DNA of 64,000 nucleotides from Nostoc sp. S4. Lineage in GTDB: Bacteria > Cyanobacteriota > Cyanobacteriia > Cyanobacteriales > Nostocaceae. The position numbers and the translations under genes are program-made. Position 1 is the first letter of the stretch. Every line of letters starts with the position of its first letter. The notes below the pieces were generated by a model. The model worked only from the letters and a program-made list of their open reading frames with translations. It searched no databases and was not told the DNA's origin. Below are positions 58,786 through 64,000 of this stretch, piece by piece. The stretch is from NCBI GenBank assembly GCA_029379225.1, contig JAQYWR010000006.1, positions 62,001-126,000 of the forward strand, given 5' to 3'.

Positions 58786-59418
58786 ATGAAAGATCACAAA
58801 CGACTTCTATTGATTGATGATGACCCTAACCTCATCTTGCTGGTGAAGGATTACTTAGAATTCCGGGGATACGAAGTCATCACCGCCGAAAATGGACGTG
58901 AAGCTCTGGAAATTTTAGAGCAAGATGTTCCAGACATGATTATCTGCGATGTGATGATGCCGGAAATGGACGGATATACTTTTGTGGAACAAGTCCGGCA
59001 AAACGAACGCACCAGCTGGATTCCGGTTCTTTTCCTTTCAGCTAAGGGACAAAGTGCAGACCGAGTTAAGGGTCTGAATAAAGGCGCTGATGTTTATATG
59101 GTCAAGCCCTTTGAACCAGAAGAACTCGTAGCGCAAGTTGAATCCTCGCTGAAACAAACTATCCGTTGGAAAGAACACCAAGCAAAAGGAGGCGAAAACG
59201 GTTCCCGTATCCAGGTTCCCTTCGATGTGCAGTTAACCCCAACCGAACTGAAAGTAGTACAGTTTGTAGCTAGGGGTCTAGCTAACCGAGAAATTGCTGA
59301 AGAACTAAACGTTAGTCAGCGCACGGTTGAAAGCCATGTGTCCAATATGTTGGGCAAAACCAATCTCCATAACCGCACTGAACTAGCGCGGTGGGCAATT
59401 GAAAATCAAATGGCTTAA
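58738..59418 (+). CDS. rre1: NarL-family response regulator, Rre1/Ycf29 type
   Basis: Up to 226 residues; the most likely start is one of the ATGs at 58771/58786. The receiver domain has the DDD acidic pocket (LLIDDDPNLILLVKDYLEF), the phospho-acceptor Asp in IICDVMMPEMDGY and the Lys in YMVKPFEP. The C-terminal LuxR HTH is LTPTELKVVQFVARGLANRE, then VSQRTVESHVSNML. The very high conservation of this pattern in cyanobacteria and red-algal plastids identifies Rre1/Ycf29, partner of Hik2 in stress and redox regulation. A 13-bp-arm terminator follows. Confidence 0.88.
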   Translation: MIDRSATSATAMKEPSMKDHKRLLLIDDDPNLILLVKDYLEFRGYEVITAENGREALEILEQDVPDMIICDVMMPEMDGYTFVEQVRQNERTSWIPVLFLSAKGQSADRVKGLNKGADVYMVKPFEPEELVAQVESSLKQTIRWKEHQAKGGENGSRIQVPFDVQLTPTELKVVQFVARGLANREIAEELNVSQRTVESHVSNMLGKTNLHNRTELARWAIENQMA

Positions 59419-59422
59419 ATCC

Positions 59423-59469
59423 AGTTAGGAGTTAAAAGTTAAGAGTTATAAATTTTTTAACTCCTAACT
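59423..59469 (+). terminator. rre1 terminator (repeat-derived)
   Basis: 13-bp arms AGTTAGGAGTTAA (59423-59435) and TTAACTCCTAACT (59457-59469) with a T6 run in the loop side. The stem is made of the TAGGAGT/CTCCTAA dispersed repeat. Confidence 0.6.
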
Positions 59470-59662
59470 CCTAACTAAATTTACCATCCATCTTCTTCAG
59501 GATTGGATTGCTACAAAATTTCTAAATCCAGTTCATACCAGATGGGTTAAAGCGTTTTCAATCTCAGAAGTTGTTCCTCTAGTTCCAAGTCTAAACAGCT
59601 GTATTCTGGCACATTTATGCTCACCTGAGCATCAGTAACGATCGCTGTGACAAATAGTAACA

Positions 59663-59685
59663 AACCAGTCATTTCATGACTGGTT
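59663..59685. repeat. Perfect hairpin in the rre1-lysS spacer
   Basis: AACCAGTCA TTTCA TGACTGGTT, 9-bp arms. It may end a transcript entering from either side; no gene is tied to it. Confidence 0.5.
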
Positions 59686-59807
59686 ATTTATGCAAATCTT
59701 TGGGAATGCGAACCTGAATAAGAGTTGGGGTGCATCTATTATCTAAAATATCAGTATTAGATTTCACCTGTTTATTTTGAATTGCCATTGTAGCTTCTAT
59801 TCGACTT

Positions 59808-60080
59808 CTAAGCTGAGGTTTTGGCAGCATTCAAAGCAAAACTCTGACAAGTTATCAACCATTGTTCTGCTTCTAATTCTGTATTCAGCAAGTCTAAATA
59901 CTCTTTAATTCCTCGTGAACAGCGATCGCTAGCAGCGTCTTAAATAATTAAAATTTTCGCCCCTCTTCGTTGTAACTGAAGATATTCTCAAAAACCAATT
60001 TTCGTCTGAGAATTAGCTTTTATTTGTTGCAGGATGGCGACAGCAAATCTGAAATTTTTCAAGACAGCAGATAATCGGCC
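59808..60080 (-). pseudogene. Remnant of an unidentified gene with two in-frame stops
   Basis: Read on the minus strand in one frame: LKNFRFAVAILQQIKA, stop TGA (59988-59990), EYLQLQRRGAKILII, stop TAA (59940-59942), DAASDRCSRGIKEYLDLL, TELEAEQWLITCQSFALNA, ending at TAG 59808. The long protein-like stretches suggest a decayed coding sequence. No start codon is apparent before it reaches the lysS start. Family not recognised. Confidence 0.45.
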
Positions 60081-60131
60081 CACTCGATTGCAGCATCTAT
60101 AATTAATCTTGCCCCCTGAAAGTTCGTCACC

Positions 60132-61817
60132 ATGTCGGAAGAAGATCTCCGTGCCGCGAGGCTGGAAAAAGTAGACCAGCTAAAGCAGTTAGGCACTAAT
60201 CCCTACGCCTATCGTTGGGAATCCACCCATCATGCAGCGCAGTTGCAAGAACAATTTGCCGATTTAGTCAGCGGCGAAGAAGTCGATTTAGAAGTTGCCA
60301 TAGCCGGACGCATTATGACGCGTCGCGTTTTTGGTAAATTGGCTTTCTTCACCTTACAAGATGAAACAGGCACAATTCAGCTTTATTTAGATAAAAATCG
60401 CATTCAGGAAGGCATGGCAGATATTGATGCCGATGCGTTCAATCACTTGAAACAACTCACAGATGCAGGCGACATCCTGGGAGTCAAAGGTACCATCAAA
60501 CGGACTGAAAAGGGCGAGTTATCTGTCTACGTTAAACAATACACCATCCTGACTAAATCTCTGTTGCCCCTACCCGACAAGTGGCATGGATTAACGGATG
60601 TTGCTAAGCGCTACCGTCAGCGCTACGTTGACTTAATTGTTAACCCACAAGTGCAGCAAACTTTCCGCCGTCGTGCCCAAATCACTGCCGGGATTCGTCG
60701 CTATTTGGAACAGCGGGATTTTCTGGAAATTGAAACACCAGTTTTACAAAGTGAGGCTGGGGGTGCAGATGCACGTCCATTTATCACTTACCACAACACT
60801 TTAGAAATGGAGTTGTATCTGCGAATTGCCACAGAACTCCACCTGAAGCGGTTAATTGTAGGTGGGTTTGAAAAGGTATTTGAATTGGGACGAATTTTTC
60901 GCAATGAGGGAATTTCGACTCGACACAATCCCGAATTTACCACAATTGAAATTTACCAAGCTTACGCTGACTACAATGATATGATGGCGCTAACAGAAGG
61001 AATTATTACCACTGTTGCCCAAGAAGTACTCGGCACGCTACAAATTACCTACCAAGGGGAATCTATAGATTTGACACCACCTTGGCGGCGGGTGACAATG
61101 CAGGGTTTAGTTAGAGAGTTTACGGGGTTAGATTTCAATTCTTTCTCAACTTTGGAAGCAGCAAAAACAGCAAGTAAAAATGCTGGGCTGGAAGCCATAG
61201 AAGAAGTACAATCCATTGGCAAACTCTTAAATGAAGCCTTTGAACAAAAGGTAGAAGAAAAGTTAATTCAACCTACCTTCGTAATTGATTATCCAGTAGA
61301 AATTTCACCCTTAGCAAAACCCCACCGTTCTCAATCTGGTTTGGTGGAAAGATTTGAGTTATTCATAGTAGGGCGAGAAACTGCCAATAGCTTCTCAGAA
61401 CTTACTGACCCCATCGACCAAAGAGAACGTTTAGAAGCCCAAGCCGCTAGAAAAGCCGCCGGGGATTTAGAGGCACATGGTGTAGATGAAGACTTTTTAA
61501 TAGCCTTGGAATATGGTATGCCACCTACAGCTGGTTTAGGAATTGGAATCGATCGCTTGGTAATGTTACTAACTGATTCTGCCAGTATTCGGGATGTAAT
61601 TGCCTTCCCCCTACTCAAACCTGAAGGCAGCGTTATTAAGCAATTTAGCCACGATATCAAAACTCAAACACTGACTATTGAATTTGATAGTGGAAGTGTT
61701 TACGAGTATTTTAAAGTACCTCCTAGTGTCAAGGAAGGCTTAGATAATGCACCGTCTAAAGGTCAATATTTTAACAAGTTTATTAAGGGGAAATTTAAGT
61801 ATGAACAACTGAGTTGA
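60132..61817 (+). CDS. lysS: Lysyl-tRNA synthetase, class II, with C-terminal KTSC domain
   Basis: 561 residues. The N-terminal OB fold ([19 protein letters not shown]) binds the anticodon. Class II motifs are [12 protein letters not shown] (motif 1), [18 protein letters not shown] (motif 2) and [13 protein letters not shown] (motif 3). About 60 extra residues ([20 protein letters not shown], then [11 protein letters not shown]) form a KTSC domain, a known appendage of some lysyl-tRNA synthetases. Typical LysRS is about 500 residues, so the tail explains the length. Confidence 0.96.
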   Translation: MSEEDLRAARLEKVDQLKQLGTNPYAYRWESTHHAAQLQEQFADLVSGEEVDLEVAIAGRIMTRRVFGKLAFFTLQDETGTIQLYLDKNRIQEGMADIDADAFNHLKQLTDAGDILGVKGTIKRTEKGELSVYVKQYTILTKSLLPLPDKWHGLTDVAKRYRQRYVDLIVNPQVQQTFRRRAQITAGIRRYLEQRDFLEIETPVLQSEAGGADARPFITYHNTLEMELYLRIATELHLKRLIVGGFEKVFELGRIFRNEGISTRHNPEFTTIEIYQAYADYNDMMALTEGIITTVAQEVLGTLQITYQGESIDLTPPWRRVTMQGLVREFTGLDFNSFSTLEAAKTASKNAGLEAIEEVQSIGKLLNEAFEQKVEEKLIQPTFVIDYPVEISPLAKPHRSQSGLVERFELFIVGRETANSFSELTDPIDQRERLEAQAARKAAGDLEAHGVDEDFLIALEYGMPPTAGLGIGIDRLVMLLTDSASIRDVIAFPLLKPEGSVIKQFSHDIKTQTLTIEFDSGSVYEYFKVPPSVKEGLDNAPSKGQYFNKFIKGKFKYEQLS

Positions 61818-61841
61818 GACAGTAAGTAGCATTCAACAGTA

Positions 61842-61875
61842 GGTGCGTTATGACTTTAGCCTAGCGCACCATTTT
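61842..61875 (+). terminator. lysS terminator
   Basis: GGTGCG / CGCACC stem with a 17-nt partly paired loop, then ATTTTT. Confidence 0.75.
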
Positions 61876-61924
61876 TATGACTAATTCTTTTATTACCTAA
61901 GTTGCACTTACTCATTCTATATAA

Positions 61925-61977
61925 TATTCTTTTAAAAGAATAATAAAATTGACATTCTTTATAAAGAATATTATGCT
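61925..61977 (+). promoter_or_regulatory. HigBA promoter with two palindromic operators
   Basis: TTGACA (61949-61954) and TATGCT (61972-61977) are separated by exactly 17 bp. The palindrome ATTCTTTATAAAGAAT (61954-61969) fills that spacer. A second, ATTCTTTTAAAAGAAT (61926-61941, extendable by one bp each side), lies with its centre 28 bp upstream. The layout is that of an autorepressed toxin-antitoxin promoter. Confidence 0.75.
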
Positions 61978-61989
61978 GTGAGGTAGGAA

Positions 61990-62403
61990 GTGACTTGGAC
62001 TTGGGAACTTTATCAAGATGTCAATGGGGAAATCCCCAAAGATTTGCTTGCTTTTTTCATCAGGATGATTCCAGAAGAGGAACAACCAGAAAATCCACCA
62101 AAACCATTACTGAGTGCTTCGGAAACCAGGCGTCTGCAAGTTAATCTTGGCTACTTGTGTAGCAAAGGACTTGCATTACTTACCAGTGACATCTTTGAGA
62201 AGCTGGAAGATGACCTGTATGAGTTACGGATGACCAAGAGCGAACATAATCCACGATTTATCTTAACGGCTGCTACTCCTCAGCGGTTCGTGGTGCTGCA
62301 CGCCTTTATGAAAAAATATGACAACGCTATCAAAGATAGAGACAAAGAACCTGCAAGAGTAAGATTACGTGAATTGCAGCAGAGGAACGATGAAAAAACC
62401 TAA
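61990..62403 (+). CDS. higB: HigB/RelE-type toxin (Gp49-like)
   Basis: 137 residues from a GTG start with GAGG upstream. Residues about 45-130 match the Gp49/HigB fold: LCSKGLALLTSDIFEKL, DDLYELRMTKSEHNPRF, and RFVVLHAFMKKYDNAI. These toxins are ribosome-dependent mRNA interferases. Toxin-first order, as in higBA. The first 40 residues are acidic/Pro-rich and longer than usual. It overlaps the XRE gene by 14 bp. Confidence 0.82.
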   Translation: MTWTWELYQDVNGEIPKDLLAFFIRMIPEEEQPENPPKPLLSASETRRLQVNLGYLCSKGLALLTSDIFEKLEDDLYELRMTKSEHNPRFILTAATPQRFVVLHAFMKKYDNAIKDRDKEPARVRLRELQQRNDEKT

Positions 62404-63097
62404 TTTTCAAGCTTGGTTACAGCAAAAGGTAAGCGACGACCCAGAAGTGATTTTGGCGGGGAAGTTAGAGTACTTGCGCTTATATCTGACCGATGCCATG
62501 CGGGAAATACGCAATAAAGCAGGATTGACTCAGGCACAGCTAGCAGAAAAACTGGGAGTGAAGCAGGCAGCAGTATCTAAATTGGAGTCGGCATTAAAAG
62601 AACATGAATTAGAATCAGTGTTGCACTATTTACACGCTTTGGGCGCAGATTTGCTGGTAGCTGTGAAACAAGGGGATGACTTATATCAAGCCAGCGATAA
62701 CGATGGTGTGTTGCTAGTAGATGTACCAGATGTAGTTTTCCAAAAGGCATTGGCGGCAAACATGAGCGTGCGGGAATATGTGCGTCTAGCTGTTGAGAAG
62801 TTTTCCAGCGAGGATGATGGGGTGAGAACAGCTTTGGTAAAGCTGCTAGAAAGTGACGATGCAGTAGCAGTGAAAGTAAGAGAGCGTTTGGGTTCAAGGA
62901 CAATCGAACAAGTTGCGGCTAAGTTGGAAAAATGTCTAAGTCTAGTTAAAGAAGAAGATAGGCTTTTTTCTGTGAAAAATGTTTTGGCTGCTAATGTAAC
63001 GGGCGGAGAAAGTAATCGCGGAACTAGTGATGAATTTGATGAAATTGAGTTGTTGGATTTAGCTGAAGAATTGCTAGAGAAGTTAACAAATATTTAG
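62390..63097 (+). CDS. higA: XRE-family HigA-like antitoxin with long C-terminal extension
   Basis: About 235 residues from the ATG at 62390 (AGAGGAA site). HTH_3 at about 35-95: MREIRNKAGLTQAQLAEKLG, then VKQAAVSKLESAL. Usual HigA antitoxins of this type are about 100-120 residues; here about 120 more follow. These include a VFQKALAANMSVREYVRLAV segment resembling an RHH-like or adapter helix and an acidic C-terminus. It probably neutralises HigB and represses the palindromic promoter upstream. Confidence 0.82.
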   Translation: MKKPNFQAWLQQKVSDDPEVILAGKLEYLRLYLTDAMREIRNKAGLTQAQLAEKLGVKQAAVSKLESALKEHELESVLHYLHALGADLLVAVKQGDDLYQASDNDGVLLVDVPDVVFQKALAANMSVREYVRLAVEKFSSEDDGVRTALVKLLESDDAVAVKVRERLGSRTIEQVAAKLEKCLSLVKEEDRLFSVKNVLAANVTGGESNRGTSDEFDEIELLDLAEELLEKLTNI

Positions 63098-63159
63098 GAT
63101 TTAAAGTAATAAATTTATCCTTATACAAAAGTATTAAATGAATTATTGACAAATTAATT

Positions 63160-64000
63160 ATGAGAGAGGAAGCTATAGATTTATTGTTAAAAATATTGTT
63201 AAATATATCAAGGAGTAATGGTGATAAAAACAAAATTTATCCTTTAATGCAAGATAATTTAGATAAATTCGATTTAAATTTTGCTGAATTATTGCGTCAT
63301 TGGTCTAAAAATTACTTTGCTGGAGAAAGTCCATATGATCCACAAACAGTAGCAGCAGCTATTGGTAATTTTGGTACATTAATTGGACAGTTTCCGCAGG
63401 GAAATCTAGCTGAAAATTTAGATATTGCAATTGCTTGTCACGAGGTTATTGAAGTCATTTTTACTCGTGAGAAATTTCCTAAATTTTGGGCTACATCTAA
63501 ATTGAATTTGGCAAATGCCTATGGACAGCGCATCTATGGTGAACCGTTGGAAAATCTTGAAAAAGCATTATTAGCTTGTCAAGATGCTTTAAAATTTTAT
63601 ACTTTTGAAAAATTTCCTATAGAGTGGGCAGAAACTCAAACTAATTTGGTTTCTTTTTATATAAAAAAAATTAGGATTACAAAAAATAAAGTTAATAGTT
63701 ACGAAAGTCTAGAACCTCTGATAACAATTTGTGATAAAGCATCAGATATATTCAAACAAAATAAGTTGATTCAACAATGGGCTATTGTCAAAAATACTCT
63801 TGCATCTGCTTACTGTGATATTCTCAATGAGAATCACTCAGAAAAATGGCAACTAGCAATAAGTATTTATCAGGAGGTTTTACAAGTAATCAGTCAAAAT
63901 TCATTTCCCGAAGTCTGGGCAAATACTCAAATGAACCTGGGTATTGCATATGATAAAAGGGTTCAGGGAAATCGAATAAGAAATTTAGAATTGTCAGTTC
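63160..64000 (+). CDS. Tetratricopeptide-repeat protein (3' partial)
   Basis: Open from the ATG at 63160 to the window end, 280 codons without a stop. After about 60 residues (ELLRHWSKNYFAGES) come TPR-like repeats of about 45-60 residues, each with the pattern FPxxWAxTxxNLxxAYxxR and an xGxxxxNLExAL start (FWATSKLNLANAYGQR; EVWANTQMNLGIAYDKR). This style is common upstream of CHAT-protease domains in cyanobacteria, but the C-terminus is outside the window, so the effector is unknown. Confidence 0.8.
   Translation, partial: MREEAIDLLLKILLNISRSNGDKNKIYPLMQDNLDKFDLNFAELLRHWSKNYFAGESPYDPQTVAAAIGNFGTLIGQFPQGNLAENLDIAIACHEVIEVIFTREKFPKFWATSKLNLANAYGQRIYGEPLENLEKALLACQDALKFYTFEKFPIEWAETQTNLVSFYIKKIRITKNKVNSYESLEPLITICDKASDIFKQNKLIQQWAIVKNTLASAYCDILNENHSEKWQLAISIYQEVLQVISQNSFPEVWANTQMNLGIAYDKRVQGNRIRNLELSV

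Larger units (their letters stand above)
59470..60131. other. rre1-lysS intergenic region
   Basis: About 660 bp containing the 59663 hairpin and the minus-strand remnant. No intact gene. The lysS promoter must lie within or beside the remnant. Confidence 0.45.

Overview
The window is chromosomal DNA of a filamentous, heterocyst-type cyanobacterium close to Nostoc/Anabaena. The evidence is dense GCGATCGC (HIP1) sites, families of G- or C-rich heptamer-like tandem repeats (STRR type), phylloquinone (men) genes, cyanobacterial-type GshA, a Ycf29/Rre1-type response regulator, a KTSC-tailed lysyl-tRNA synthetase and GlcE/GlcF. I see no complete insertion sequence, no CRISPR array and no rRNA.

Layout. 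1-5.5 kb: VIT/VWA protein (5' end outside the window), a lysine-rich small protein, a lipase, a VOC protein and a DUF92/VTE6-like kinase. 6.1-9.6 kb: a PpiC-type isomerase overlapping a type I secretion ABC transporter that carries a cyclic-nucleotide-type domain and a C39 domain without its catalytic triad. 10-15.4 kb: mazG, a GluR0-like ligand-gated channel and a subtilase with six 53-residue repeats. 15.6-22.5 kb: proA, then the phylloquinone block menF / menA-menC-menE / DHNA-CoA thioesterase. 22.6-27.5 kb: an accessory patch with a broken VapBC pair, a Rho-N-like protein, an RHH protein, a NACHT NTPase behind helically phased direct repeats, and a four-helix-bundle gene with one in-frame stop. 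27.5-35.7 kb: tRNA-Ser, a phosphoesterase, nadA, tRNA-Tyr, tRNA-Thr, gshA, trmL and a LysM/M23 peptidase with a long leader. 36-41.4 kb: an FAD monooxygenase divergent from a PaoABC-type molybdenum aldehyde oxidoreductase operon. 42.3-48.7 kb: glcF, glcE, a KAP NTPase and ssuE. 49.3-54.3 kb: the urease genes, split between ureC and ureB by a foreign block. 54.4-63.1 kb: HicBA, groES-groEL under a CIRCE element, a ferredoxin-like protein, rre1, lysS and HigBA. The window ends inside a TPR gene.

The most unusual locus is the roughly 1 kb plus-strand block at 51.0-51.9 kb. It lies between ureB and ureC, which are on the minus strand. It encodes a minimal CRISPR-polymerase-like (mCpol) palm protein with intact DGDN and GGDD motifs, overlapped by a small protein with two membrane segments. 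This is the two-gene plan of the mCpol/2TM defence type (Panoptes-like). Both genes carry homopolymer-type frame lesions, so the copy looks decayed, or the assembly is wrong there. A 9-bp direct repeat brackets the block.

Accessory and defence-like genes are spread through otherwise ordinary housekeeping DNA: NACHT, KAP, three toxin-antitoxin pairs, mCpol/2TM and a TPR protein. Several are broken (vapC, four-helix bundle, mCpol, 2TM, a remnant at 59.8-60.1 kb), while the neighbouring housekeeping frames are intact. STRR sequence has been tolerated inside coding frames (menE, menC, DUF92) and in the groES-groEL spacer. All names rest on motif recognition by eye; no database search was run.
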